Below, piece by piece: positions 1-8,100 of a stretch of DNA of 64,000 nt (positions are counted from its first letter, which is position 1; the number at the start of each line of letters is the position of its first letter). Location of the stretch: the NCBI RefSeq assembly GCF_900163785.1, contig NZ_FUKN01000013.1, forward strand, positions 806,001 through 870,000. Direction: 5' to 3'. A model generated the notes under the pieces. The model was not told the origin of the DNA, did not search any database, and saw nothing but the letters and a program-made list of their open reading frames with translations. This stretch comes from Psychrobacter sp. JB385. Its GTDB lineage: Bacteria; Pseudomonadota; Gammaproteobacteria; Pseudomonadales; Moraxellaceae. A program made the position numbers and the translations under genes.

Positions 1-1830
1 CCAAGCGCCATTGAACGTATTGAAGTTTTGCGTGGACCTGCAGCAGCTCGCTATGGTTCTGGTAGTATGGGCGGCGTGGTCAATATCATAACCAAAGCAC
101 CGACCAAAAAAGAGTTTTCAGTATCAGGTCATTATGAGCTGCCAGAGAGTAATTTTGAAGGCGACGATTGGCGGACTAACATCAATATGGCAGGCCCGCT
201 AACAGATAAGCTGTCCTTCCGTACCACACTTGGCTATCATGAGAGTGAAGGAGACGATCCTTATATTAATGCAAAAGATGCAGTCATTGTTGATGGGCGT
301 GGTGGTCCAGAAGCTTCTGTTGCGGCAGGTCGTGAAGGGGTCGAAAATATAGATGCGCGCCAGCTGTTTGAATACGCGATGGATGCGATGAATACCGTTG
401 GCGTTGAGATTAATTATAGTAATCAAAGCAATCGCTGGGCGGGTGATTCGCAGTTTCAAACCGTCAATGATGATTTGGTCAATGCCTTAGCGGGTCAAGA
501 AACCAACAAAATGGAGCGTTATGGCGCGGCATTCACTCACCGCGGTGAATATGACAATAGCAGTAGCAATAGTTACTTAGAATATACGCGTACTGTCAAT
601 GAGCGCCTCAACGAAGGCAGCGCAGGTCGTAATGAAGGTCAAATTTCAGTTCCTGGTGAAGGAGAAGAGTACACTTGGACAGAAGCGACTTATGACACGC
701 TAAATGCAAAATCAGAGTGGGATATCTACTTTGACCGTCATACGTTGACGGCGGGTGCAGAATTCCGTGGTGAAAAACTGGATAATCCAGTGGTTGCCAA
801 CTTAGCATTTGATGACGGGTTTGAGTTCGGTGATACAGAGACCGATCCTTCTAAGCGGGATCCAAAGACAGACTCGTATCTTATCGGTGCTTATTTAGAA
901 GACAATTATCAACTCAATCCTGATTGGTATATCACGCCTGGTATCCGTTTTGACTATCATGATCAGGCTGGTAGCAACTGGTCACCCAGTATTAACACCA
1001 CTTGGAACTTTAGCCCGAACTGGTCGGTAAAAGCAGGTGTCAGTCGCGCATTTAAAGCGCCTTCACTTTATCAGCTTGATCCGAACTATATCTACTATAC
1101 TGGTGGTAATGGCTGTCCATCTAATGTACCGCTCGATCAACGAGGCTGCTATGTCTTGGGTAACCCTGATTTGGATCACGAAACCTCTTGGAACAAAGAG
1201 TTGACCTTTACTTATAAAGACAATGATGGGCTCAATGCAGGCTTAACTTACTATCATAACGATTATGACAATCGGATCGGTGCAGGTGTCGATCGTGTAG
1301 GTGTGATAGGGGTCGTGGCAGATGGCATTGCTACCAGTCGTTCTGTATTCCAGTGGGAAAACCAAGGCGATGCGGTTATCGAAGGTCTTGAAGGATTTGT
1401 CAAAGTACCTGTCACAGATACCGTCACATGGTCAACCAACTTAACGGGCAACATTCGCTCAGAGCGTAAAGATACGGGCGAGCCGCTATCGTTAATTCCT
1501 AAATTCACAGCGAACACAAGTGTCGATTGGGACATTACCCCGCGCTGGAATACAGATTTTGGCGTCAGCTACTACGGAACCATCGAGGCACCTAATATCT
1601 CTGTGACAACTGGCGATGAGCTTGGTACTGCAAAACTTGACCGTGAACCTTATGCACTTGCTAATGTGAGCACGCGCTATAATCTAACGGACGCTATCAC
1701 CGTCGGCGCTGGTGTCAAAAACATATTTGATAAACAAGTCAAACGAGAAGGTACGACGACCAATGCTGGTGCGCGTACGTTCAATGAACCCGGTCGTTAT
1801 TATATCTTTGATGTCAGCGTTGATTTTTAA
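1..1830 (+). CDS. TonB-dependent siderophore receptor, FepA/PirA-like (5' truncated by window)
   Basis: Outer-membrane receptor for ferric catecholate siderophores, powered by TonB. The reading frame is open from base 1, so the signal peptide, TonB box and most of the plug lie outside the window; 609 residues are visible. The first residues carry the plug signature IEVLRGPAAARYGSGSMGGV followed by VNIITK. The rest is a beta-barrel ending in a terminal aromatic residue (DVSVDF), the usual outer-membrane insertion signal. The paired cysteines in GNGCPSNVP...RGCYVLGNPDL and the following ETSWNKE segment resemble the enterobactin receptor family FepA/PfeA/PirA. Substrate assignment is by family resemblance. 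A terminator follows, so it is probably not co-transcribed with the ABC transporter downstream. Confidence 0.9.
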   Translation, partial: PSAIERIEVLRGPAAARYGSGSMGGVVNIITKAPTKKEFSVSGHYELPESNFEGDDWRTNINMAGPLTDKLSFRTTLGYHESEGDDPYINAKDAVIVDGRGGPEASVAAGREGVENIDARQLFEYAMDAMNTVGVEINYSNQSNRWAGDSQFQTVNDDLVNALAGQETNKMERYGAAFTHRGEYDNSSSNSYLEYTRTVNERLNEGSAGRNEGQISVPGEGEEYTWTEATYDTLNAKSEWDIYFDRHTLTAGAEFRGEKLDNPVVANLAFDDGFEFGDTETDPSKRDPKTDSYLIGAYLEDNYQLNPDWYITPGIRFDYHDQAGSNWSPSINTTWNFSPNWSVKAGVSRAFKAPSLYQLDPNYIYYTGGNGCPSNVPLDQRGCYVLGNPDLDHETSWNKELTFTYKDNDGLNAGLTYYHNDYDNRIGAGVDRVGVIGVVADGIATSRSVFQWENQGDAVIEGLEGFVKVPVTDTVTWSTNLTGNIRSERKDTGEPLSLIPKFTANTSVDWDITPRWNTDFGVSYYGTIEAPNISVTTGDELGTAKLDREPYALANVSTRYNLTDAITVGAGVKNIFDKQVKREGTTTNAGARTFNEPGRYYIFDVSVDF

Positions 1831-1870
1831 TACTGATTCACTTTGATAAATAGGTTTTTTGCGAAAATGA

Positions 1871-1901
1871 AAGGTTTGAGTATATGCTTAGACCTTTTTT
1901 T
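1871..1901 (+). terminator. Rho-independent terminator after the TonB receptor
   Basis: AGGTTTGAG and CTTAGACCT pair (with G-U pairs) around a short TATATG loop and are followed by a run of T. It lies 41 bases after the receptor stop codon. Confidence 0.7.
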
Positions 1902-2017
1902 ATGATGTCTTTTAAGGGGGAATTAACGCTACATAGCTACTGTCGCCTGATTGTATCAAAAACGATACAGCGCTGATCCTATCTTGACAGTGAGAATGGC
2001 GCTCACGTATATTTTAG

Positions 2018-2257
2018 GATGCCAACTTCGATGTCAATGACTTGCTGCTTGGCGGTAAATCTATCCAAGGTATTGTCGAGGGCGACTCAACCACTAAAGT
2101 CTTTATTCCGCAGCTGGTTGAGCTGTATCTACAAGGACGTTTCGCCTTTGACAAATTGGTCAGGTACTATGATTTTAAAGACATCAATCAAGCCGCAAAA
2201 GACAGCGAAAAAAGGATCACCTTGAAGCCAATTATTCGTATCGCGGATCATGCTTAA
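2018..2257 (+). pseudogene. Alcohol dehydrogenase C-terminal remnant
   Basis: An open frame beginning right after a stop codon at 2015-2017 encodes about 79 residues that look like the extreme C-terminus of a zinc-dependent NAD(P) alcohol dehydrogenase of the aryl-alcohol type. The stretch contains [38 protein letters not shown] and KPIIRI, in the order expected for that family. The whole catalytic and most of the nucleotide-binding domain are missing and no plausible start codon with a ribosome site precedes it. This is best read as decay or deletion of a former gene. It could in principle be expressed from the TTG at 2042, but a functional product is unlikely. Confidence 0.75.
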
Positions 2258-2287
2258 GGCTGTTTATTTATAAACATAGGAGCGTGT

Positions 2288-2689
2288 ATGGTGTCGAATA
2301 TATCATTGTCATCGCTCCCTTTATCGATGATACTATGCTCTAATTTTAGACAGAATAAGATGCGCAATTGTGGTGTTATCTTGGGCTTTATGGTCTTATT
2401 TTTGGCTGCATGTTCTATCAATCCACAAGAAAAAGGCACTATTGTCCTCAATAACAAAAGCGATTATCTGTTATCTGATATTAAGATCAAATATACCAAT
2501 AGTAAGCGTGTGGACTTGCTCGGCGATTTGCCTGCGCATACGCCCTATACGTATAAAATTCACTATACAGATTCTGAGGATTCTATCACCGTGTATTATA
2601 TGGATCACGAGCAACGCAAAAAATCGCTAACGGCCGTCGGTTATGCTGCTAAATATGATCGGCAGCGTTATGTGCTGCACATTAGCTAA
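2288..2689 (+). CDS. Small lipoprotein of unknown function
   Basis: The product has a hydrophobic segment ending in a lipobox (FLAAC), so it is probably a membrane-anchored lipoprotein whose mature part is about 90 residues. Two starts are possible. The ATG at 2288 has a good AGGAG ribosome site five bases upstream but gives an unusually long n-region of 24 residues. The internal ATG at 2360 gives a classical lipoprotein signal (MRNCGVILGFMVLFLAAC) but a weak ribosome site. The mature part has no motif I recognise. A terminator follows at 2732, so it looks monocistronic. Confidence 0.65.
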   Translation: MVSNISLSSLPLSMILCSNFRQNKMRNCGVILGFMVLFLAACSINPQEKGTIVLNNKSDYLLSDIKIKYTNSKRVDLLGDLPAHTPYTYKIHYTDSEDSITVYYMDHEQRKKSLTAVGYAAKYDRQRYVLHIS

Positions 2690-2731
2690 TTAATACCCAT
2701 TTAAACTACTGTTACCTAGTCCAATATTTAA

Positions 2732-2767
2732 AAGACTTCTATCACATGATAGCGGTCTTTTTTTTGG
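2732..2767 (+). terminator. Rho-independent terminator
   Basis: AAGAC...TATCA-CA-TGATA...GTCTT forms a hairpin with an internal bulge and is followed by eight or more T residues. It ends the lipoprotein transcript. Confidence 0.75.
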
Positions 2768-2858
2768 GTATTCAAAACAGAGGAGCCTGATTGCTATGCT
2801 TCTTTCTGAAATAAATAAGAACACTTTTCACCATAACTGTTTACCTTCCGACACTTTC

Positions 2859-2871
2859 GTTATAGTATAAC
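2859..2871. promoter_or_regulatory. Zur-type operator, site 1
   Basis: GTTATAGTATAAC is a perfect odd palindrome (GTTATA-N-TATAAC), the core of the gammaproteobacterial Zur box. It lies 27 bases, centre to centre, from a second copy and upstream of the ABC transporter operon. Confidence 0.75.
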
Positions 2872-2880
2872 GTTTTTTTT

Positions 2881-2898
2881 GAAATGTTATACTATAAC
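2881..2898. promoter_or_regulatory. Zur-type operator, site 2
   Basis: GAAATGTTATACTATAAC matches the left flank and core of the known Zur consensus GAAATGTTATA-N-TATAAC; only the right flank (GGAAG instead of ATTTC) deviates, because it serves as the ribosome binding site of the next gene. Binding by zinc-loaded Zur would block both transcription and, by position, access to the start region. Confidence 0.8.
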
Positions 2899-2907
2899 GG
2901 AAGATAT

Positions 2908-4464
2908 ATGAGAAAAATTGCTTTAGTTTCTGTGTTAATCGCGCTAGCAGGGCTGGCTTGGTACGTCATCGCGGGCTCAAAAGCAGCCGATGGTCAATCA
3001 ACCACCACTACGCAAAAGGAGGATCAACAAAACCTTATCGTAGTCACTCCTTGGGAGCTGACCTCTCTTGATCCGAGTAAGTCAGGGTTTATTTTTCAGC
3101 GTTTGCAACTTGCCGAAACGCTTGTTGACGCGGCTCAAAACGCTGATCTACAGCCCATGCTTGCCAAAAGCTGGTCTGCCAATGACAAAGGCGATGTTTG
3201 GACGTTTGTACTGCGTGATGGTGTCAAATTCCATGATGGATCACCATTGGCTGCTGAGGACGTGGTAAAAAGTCTGGAGGTCGCATTAACCAAGCCGACG
3301 GCTCTAAAGTCTGCCTTTATTTCACAGATTAAAGCGATTGATAGCCAAACGGTTGAGATTAGATTAGAAAAACCATTAATGTCCTTGCCTGCTTACTTGG
3401 CGCATTCAACCAGTATTATTTTGGCAAAATCCTCGTTTGATACTAACAATGAAGTCAAAGCCTTGATTGGTACTGGCCCTTATTACGTCACCAAATTTGA
3501 ACCACCACAAAAAATTGAACAAAAAGCCTTTGCAGACTACTGGGGCGAAAAAGCTAAAATCAAAGATGTCACGTATCTGGCAAACAGTCGGAGTGAGACT
3601 CGCACGTTACTGGCGCAAAGCAAACCCAATTACCTCATTTTTACCTTAGATTCAGCGAGCCTGACACGCTTGCAGCAAGACCCAAATTTGCAAGTCAAAT
3701 CAAAGTCGCTGGCTCGTACTATTCAATTAAAAGTCAATGCCAAAAACCCTTTATTCAGTGATGCCAAAGTGCGTCAAGCGCTCAGTGATGCCATCGATAG
3801 ACGCGGTATTGCTCAGTCTGTCATGCGTACAGACAATGCAGTGGCTGAGCAAATACTGCCGCCTATTTTTAAAGACTGGCAAATCGATACGCCTACCCAA
3901 AGCGCCGATCCTCAAGCAATCAAACAGCGCCTACTAGACTTAGGGTTTACGGCAGATGCAAGCGGCATGCTACAAAAAGACGGCAAGCCATTCACATTCA
4001 CTTTACGCACCTTTTCTGACCGTCCAGAACTACCAATCATTGCAACGGCGCTACAAGCCCAGTGGAAAAAAATAGGGGTAGATGTAGACGTATCTGTAGG
4101 TAATTTTTCAGAGATTCCAGCGGGTCATCAAGATGGCACGCTAGAGATGGCGCTGTATGCCCGTAACTATGGCATGACGCCTGACCCAGTGGGGTCACTC
4201 ATAGAAGACTTTGATCCAAACGGCAGCGATTGGGGTGTCATGAATTGGCAAAATGCGGCATTGAGCAAGGATTTATTAACGCTTGAGACGACCAAAGGCA
4301 ACGATATAGCGACCAAAAAGCGCGTCTCAAAAATTATTTTTGATGAGCGACCTATCGTGCCGGTGGTGTACTACCAACAAAATGCCGCCGCTCATAAATC
4401 ATTAAAGGGTTTAGAAATCGATGGTTTAGAACGCAATTTTTATTTAAACAAATTGTCTTGGTAA
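2908..4464 (+). CDS. ABC transporter substrate-binding protein, SBP family 5 (NikA/DppA-like)
   Basis: Periplasmic solute-binding protein of the nickel/peptide/opine class (518 residues). The N-terminus is a short basic stretch plus a hydrophobic segment (RKIALVSVLIALAGLAWYVI) without a lipobox cysteine, so it is a signal peptide or uncleaved anchor. Family features visible are the WSANDKGDVWTFVLRDGVKFHDG block, the region around VVKSLEVAL, and the late LFSDAKVRQALSDAIDR block. I chose the ATG at 2908, which has GGAAG at 2899-2903. The in-frame ATG at 2884 lies inside the Zur palindrome and has no ribosome site. Zur-type sites predict induction under zinc limitation, which favours a metal-chelate or metallophore ligand, although peptides remain possible. 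The two permease genes and the ATPase follow in the same direction. Confidence 0.88.
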   Translation: MRKIALVSVLIALAGLAWYVIAGSKAADGQSTTTTQKEDQQNLIVVTPWELTSLDPSKSGFIFQRLQLAETLVDAAQNADLQPMLAKSWSANDKGDVWTFVLRDGVKFHDGSPLAAEDVVKSLEVALTKPTALKSAFISQIKAIDSQTVEIRLEKPLMSLPAYLAHSTSIILAKSSFDTNNEVKALIGTGPYYVTKFEPPQKIEQKAFADYWGEKAKIKDVTYLANSRSETRTLLAQSKPNYLIFTLDSASLTRLQQDPNLQVKSKSLARTIQLKVNAKNPLFSDAKVRQALSDAIDRRGIAQSVMRTDNAVAEQILPPIFKDWQIDTPTQSADPQAIKQRLLDLGFTADASGMLQKDGKPFTFTLRTFSDRPELPIIATALQAQWKKIGVDVDVSVGNFSEIPAGHQDGTLEMALYARNYGMTPDPVGSLIEDFDPNGSDWGVMNWQNAALSKDLLTLETTKGNDIATKKRVSKIIFDERPIVPVVYYQQNAAAHKSLKGLEIDGLERNFYLNKLSW

Positions 4465-4471
4465 TTGGGCT

Positions 4472-4510
4472 ATGTCTTCATTTTTATCACCATTTTTGAA
4501 ATGAAGACAT
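4472..4510 (+). repeat. 12-bp inverted repeat between binding protein and permease genes
   Basis: ATGTCTTCATTT and AAATGAAGACAT are perfect 12-base arms separated by 15 bases. There is no T run, so it is more likely an mRNA 3'-protecting hairpin or partial attenuator than a full terminator. Such elements often keep binding-protein mRNA levels above permease levels in ABC operons. Confidence 0.7.
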
Positions 4511-4566
4511 GCGCTAGCTGTTGCCGTAACTCGCTTTATACATTTGAAAAATAGTGATTAATAACT

Positions 4567-5505
4567 ATGTTTAAGTATTTTTCCCATCGTTTATTACAAC
4601 TGGTCTTTGTCATATGGTCGGTTGGGACATTGACGTTTATTTTGACCCGAAGTTTACCTGGTGATATGGCGTACCGTATCGCTGCCAGTCGTTATGGTTA
4701 TGATCAAACCGATGCCGCTGCGGCCGCCATTGTGCGCTCAGAGCTTGGTTTGGATCAAGCATGGTGGCACAGCTATATGGAGTGGCTAGTCGATTTGGCG
4801 CAGCTCAAACTGGGTCATTCATTGGTAAGTGGTGAGTCTGTCTGGAGTGAGATCGCGCATCAATTCGGGCACACACTAGCACTGGCACTTGTGGCATTGG
4901 CCTTATCACTTATCATCGGCCCGCCTTTAGGGTTACTGGCGGCGCAAAGACCGAGTGGGATATTTGACCGTTTAACCTTGGTGGTTAGTACCGTATTGCG
5001 CTCTGTGCCCGTTTTTATTATTGGTATTGCTCTAATCACACTACTGGCCGTACAGGTCAAGTGGTTGCCCGCGGCAGGATATGGCACGCCGCAACATTAC
5101 ATTTTGCCTGCGTTGACCTTGGCGATTGGGCTAGCGGCGGTCTCTATCCGCGTCAGCCGCCACGCCATGGTACAAGTGCAGACGTCTGAATATTATCATT
5201 TTGCTCATTTAAAGGGGCTTGGTAAATGGACGGCGTTTTGTCGTCATGGTCTGCGCAATGTGGCCATTCCGATTTTGGCATACCATTCAGTGCAGCTGGT
5301 GTATCTGGTTGAAGGGGTGGTGATTGTGGAGAGCTTGTTTGCATGGCCGGGGAGTGGTCATGCGCTGGTGCACGCGATTGTCGCTCGTGATGTGCCGATG
5401 ATACAGGGCACCGCACTTATCATGGGCGGTATGTTTGTCGTACTAAATATGATGGTGGACTTATTGAGTAGCCTGATTGATCCCCGTATTGATTTATCAC
5501 GCTAA
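4567..5505 (+). CDS. ABC transporter permease, DppB/NikB-like
   Basis: Inner-membrane permease (312 residues) with about six membrane segments. The N-terminus (FKYFSHRLLQLVFVIWSVGTLTFILTRSLPGDM) is typical of the first permease of dipeptide/nickel importers. The cytoplasmic coupling segment appears near SEYYHFAHLKGLGKWTAFCRHGLRN, the EAA-like loop that contacts the ATPase. The start ATG has only a weak ribosome site, which fits lower expression than the binding protein. It sits 102 bases after the binding protein stop and belongs to the same operon. Confidence 0.88.
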   Translation: MFKYFSHRLLQLVFVIWSVGTLTFILTRSLPGDMAYRIAASRYGYDQTDAAAAAIVRSELGLDQAWWHSYMEWLVDLAQLKLGHSLVSGESVWSEIAHQFGHTLALALVALALSLIIGPPLGLLAAQRPSGIFDRLTLVVSTVLRSVPVFIIGIALITLLAVQVKWLPAAGYGTPQHYILPALTLAIGLAAVSIRVSRHAMVQVQTSEYYHFAHLKGLGKWTAFCRHGLRNVAIPILAYHSVQLVYLVEGVVIVESLFAWPGSGHALVHAIVARDVPMIQGTALIMGGMFVVLNMMVDLLSSLIDPRIDLSR

Positions 5506-5639
5506 CGGTCATCAAAAAAGCAGCGATCACACATAAATCCACCAGTGTCAGCGCATTGATAAATGGGTACAGCGTCAAGCTCGCTTGCCTCATACTCATT
5601 TTCAAAGGCTTTGACTGTAATACTAGGAAGACTAACTTC

Positions 5640-6443
5640 ATGAATGTTTTTAAATCATTTGGCAAACCACAACCCTCCCAGAGTTTTGGGGGTATTTTAT
5701 TACTCTTACTGTTAGTGTTTGCCTTTTTGCAGCCTATTTATTATCCAATGGATGCCAATGTCCAAGATTTAAACGGTATGTTACAACCCTCGAGTCTCAG
5801 TCACTGGTTTGGTACCGATCATTTTGGACGAGACATGCTGGCACGGGTGGCCTCCGCCATTCGCTTGTCATTTTCGCTTATTGTGCTGTCAGTGAGTTTT
5901 GCCTTATTTTTTGGGCTATTGCTGGGTGTGCTCAGCGGCTATTTTGGCGGCTGGATTGACTTTGTTTGCAGGTTTCTGTGCGACATCGTGATGGCGCTAC
6001 CAGGGCTGCTGTTCGTCTTGTTGTTTGCGGCTATCGCGCCAAACAGTTTTTGGTCACTATATCTTGGTATCTCATTAGTGTTATGGGTAGAGTTTTTTCG
6101 TATGGTACGCGCCATGACGCAAACCATTGCCAGTAGCCGAGAAATTGAATCCTCACGGTTGATGGGTATGGATTTTTTCTATTGCTTTAAGCGCCATTTT
6201 TTACCAAAAATTTTGCCTGTCATCGCAACCCTAAGCGCCTTTGCTGCGGGCAATGCGGTATTAGCACTGGCGACCTTGGGCTTCATTAACGTGGGCTTGC
6301 GACCACCAACGGCTGAGCTTGGGCTGATGATGACTGAGTTGTTTCCTTACTATTATCAAGCGCCATTTATTTTTCTACAGCCGATTATCGCGGTGTTTGT
6401 TTTAGTACTAAGCTTACAGTTAATGTCAGGGAAAACAAAATGA
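5640..6443 (+). CDS. ABC transporter permease, DppC/NikC-like
   Basis: Second inner-membrane permease of the importer (267 residues). It shows the DppC-class hallmark HWFGTDHFGRDMLARV near the N-terminus, several hydrophobic segments, and the coupling loop around SREIESSRLMGMDFFYCFKRHFLPKILP. The ATG at 5640 was chosen, with AGGAAG about 11 bases upstream; an upstream in-frame TTG at 5556 adds a non-conserved extension and has no ribosome site. The stop codon overlaps the start of the ATPase gene (ATGA), indicating translational coupling. Confidence 0.88.
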   Translation: MNVFKSFGKPQPSQSFGGILLLLLLVFAFLQPIYYPMDANVQDLNGMLQPSSLSHWFGTDHFGRDMLARVASAIRLSFSLIVLSVSFALFFGLLLGVLSGYFGGWIDFVCRFLCDIVMALPGLLFVLLFAAIAPNSFWSLYLGISLVLWVEFFRMVRAMTQTIASSREIESSRLMGMDFFYCFKRHFLPKILPVIATLSAFAAGNAVLALATLGFINVGLRPPTAELGLMMTELFPYYYQAPFIFLQPIIAVFVLVLSLQLMSGKTK

Positions 6444-7873
6444 TAGACCAGCAAACAGCAAAAAAAGTATTGGTGCAAACCAACAATGTAGCAGTGTTTA
6501 CCAAGTCAGGACAGAACTTGGTCGAGCCTATCAGTTTGACATTGTATGAAGGACAAAACGTCACTATCTTGGGCGAAACGGGATCAGGCAAGAGCTTACT
6601 TGCGCAAGCCATCATGGGTGCTTTGCCTGAGGAATTGGTCGCTCAAGGTGACATACTGATCGAAAACCAAGCACTAGACAATGCGCAATTGCGTCAATAT
6701 TGGGGCAGGCGTATGGCGATGCTACCGCAAGAGCCGAGCCGTTCTCTTAATCCAACCATGACCATGCTCGACCAAGTGTGGGAGAGTTTGTTTTTCGTCG
6801 CCAAAAAAGACACCAACACCAGTAAGCAATTGGCAAAAGAAAAAATCGAGCACTTGGGACTGGCTAAATCCGCTGATTATTATCCGCATGAGTTGTCAGG
6901 CGGCATGGCACAGCGCGCCTCATTTGCGATTGCCACCTCGGGCGGCGCGTATATTGTCATCGCGGATGAGCCTACCAAGGGCTTGGACGACGCCAACAAG
7001 CAAGCAGTCATCGCGCTGTTGAAGAACGTCGCCGAAAATGGCGGTACGCTTTTAACGATTACGCATGATATCGATGTGGCAAGATCACTGAGTGGTGGTG
7101 CCAATGATCGCATGATGGTCATGAAAAAAGGCAAACTGTTAGAACAGGGCAATGGCGAGCAGGTACTCAATCATCCCGCGTCAAACTATGCCAAGCAGCT
7201 GATCGCAGCGGCACCGCACAACTGGCAAAGTCAAGATAGGACGGTCATTCAAGATAGCCCCTTGCTCACTGTGCAAGACTTAAGTCTGGCTCGTGGTAAG
7301 CGAGTTTTGTTTAAAGGCTTGAGTTTTAGCTTACAAAAAGCCGAAGTGCTGGGCGTGATTGGTGGCAGTGGTATTGGTAAAAGCTCGTTAGGTGATACGT
7401 TATGTGGTTTGCTAAAACCTGCCAGTGGCACCATTACGTGGCAGGAAAAACCCAATAGCCATCAAGTGCTAAAGTTATATCAAGACCCTCCAGCTGCCTT
7501 TGCCTCGCATGCCAGCTTACAAACATTGCTCAACGATGTCATTAAAAAGCACCGTTTAGATGCCAGTCGCGTACCTGTCTTGTTAGAGCAGTTAAAACTT
7601 GATAAACAGGTTCTTGAACGTAACGCGCTCAATGTCTCAGGTGGGGAGTTGCAACGGGTGGCAATTTTGCGTGCATTGCTCTTTAATCCTGTCTTGCTGT
7701 TTGCTGATGAGGTCACCTCCAGACTCGATCCCATCACCCAAAAAGAAACGCTGGATCTGCTAGTAGCGCAGTGCAAAGCGCAAAACTGCACACTAATCAT
7801 GGTCAGCCACGATCATCACATCATGAGACATTACTGCCATCAGGTGATTGATTTGGAGTCATTGGCGGTATAG
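6440..7873 (+). CDS. Fused double ABC ATPase, DppD-DppF-like
   Basis: Energy-coupling subunit of the importer with two ATPase domains in one chain (477 residues). Domain one has Walker A GETGSGKS at about residues 45-52, signature LSGGMAQR at about 151, and Walker B ending ADEPTKGLD at about 174. Domain two has Walker A GGSGIGKS at about 307, signature VSGGELQR at about 398 and ADEVTSRLD at about 421. Most peptide/nickel systems use two separate ATPase genes, so this is a fusion. The start codon overlaps the permease stop. With the two permeases and the binding protein this makes a complete importer. An outer-membrane partner is not evident inside the operon. Confidence 0.92.
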   Translation: MIDQQTAKKVLVQTNNVAVFTKSGQNLVEPISLTLYEGQNVTILGETGSGKSLLAQAIMGALPEELVAQGDILIENQALDNAQLRQYWGRRMAMLPQEPSRSLNPTMTMLDQVWESLFFVAKKDTNTSKQLAKEKIEHLGLAKSADYYPHELSGGMAQRASFAIATSGGAYIVIADEPTKGLDDANKQAVIALLKNVAENGGTLLTITHDIDVARSLSGGANDRMMVMKKGKLLEQGNGEQVLNHPASNYAKQLIAAAPHNWQSQDRTVIQDSPLLTVQDLSLARGKRVLFKGLSFSLQKAEVLGVIGGSGIGKSSLGDTLCGLLKPASGTITWQEKPNSHQVLKLYQDPPAAFASHASLQTLLNDVIKKHRLDASRVPVLLEQLKLDKQVLERNALNVSGGELQRVAILRALLFNPVLLFADEVTSRLDPITQKETLDLLVAQCKAQNCTLIMVSHDHHIMRHYCHQVIDLESLAV

Positions 7874-7915
7874 CAAATATCAAAGTGGCTGATAAAGCGG
7901 AACCTACTTACTTAT

Positions 7916-8018
7916 GATAGTTAATCTTAAATAAAAAAGGTACGGCCATCATAAGGCGCAGCAAGCAAGAAATATGACGCTGACAGCCCTGCATGTATTT
8001 TATATTGAATTGACTATA
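7916..8018. repeat. MITE-like dispersed repeat, copy A
   Basis: A 103-base element with imperfect terminal inverted repeats (GATAGTTAATCTTAAATAAA and the inverse of TTTTATATTGAATTGACTATA) and a core containing GGCGCAGCAAGCAAGAAA. Related copies occur at 12929-13074 and 30431-30575. It is too short to encode a transposase. Confidence 0.65.
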
Positions 8019-8022
8019 AGAA

Positions 8023-8058
8023 AAGTCCAAAAAACACGCGTTTTTTGGACTTACTTTT
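8023..8058. terminator. Bidirectional Rho-independent terminator
   Basis: AAGTCCAAAAAA and TTTTTTGGACTT form a perfect 12-base stem around CACGCG. A-rich and T-rich flanks allow termination in both directions, separating the plus-strand ABC operon from the minus-strand antiporter gene. Confidence 0.85.
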
Positions 8059-8100
8059 TATGTAGGATAGTGACGTGCTAGTATAAATTTTCTTTGGGGT

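Noticed and set aside
1..1830. TonB receptor as the outer-membrane partner of the Zur-controlled importer
   Set aside because: Its sequence is of the ferric-catecholate type, and a terminator, a gene fragment and a lipoprotein gene separate it from the importer. Its own promoter is outside the window.
2884..2907. Longer start of the ABC binding protein at 2884
   Set aside because: That ATG is part of the second Zur palindrome and has no ribosome site; 2908 has GGAAG and begins a normal signal sequence.
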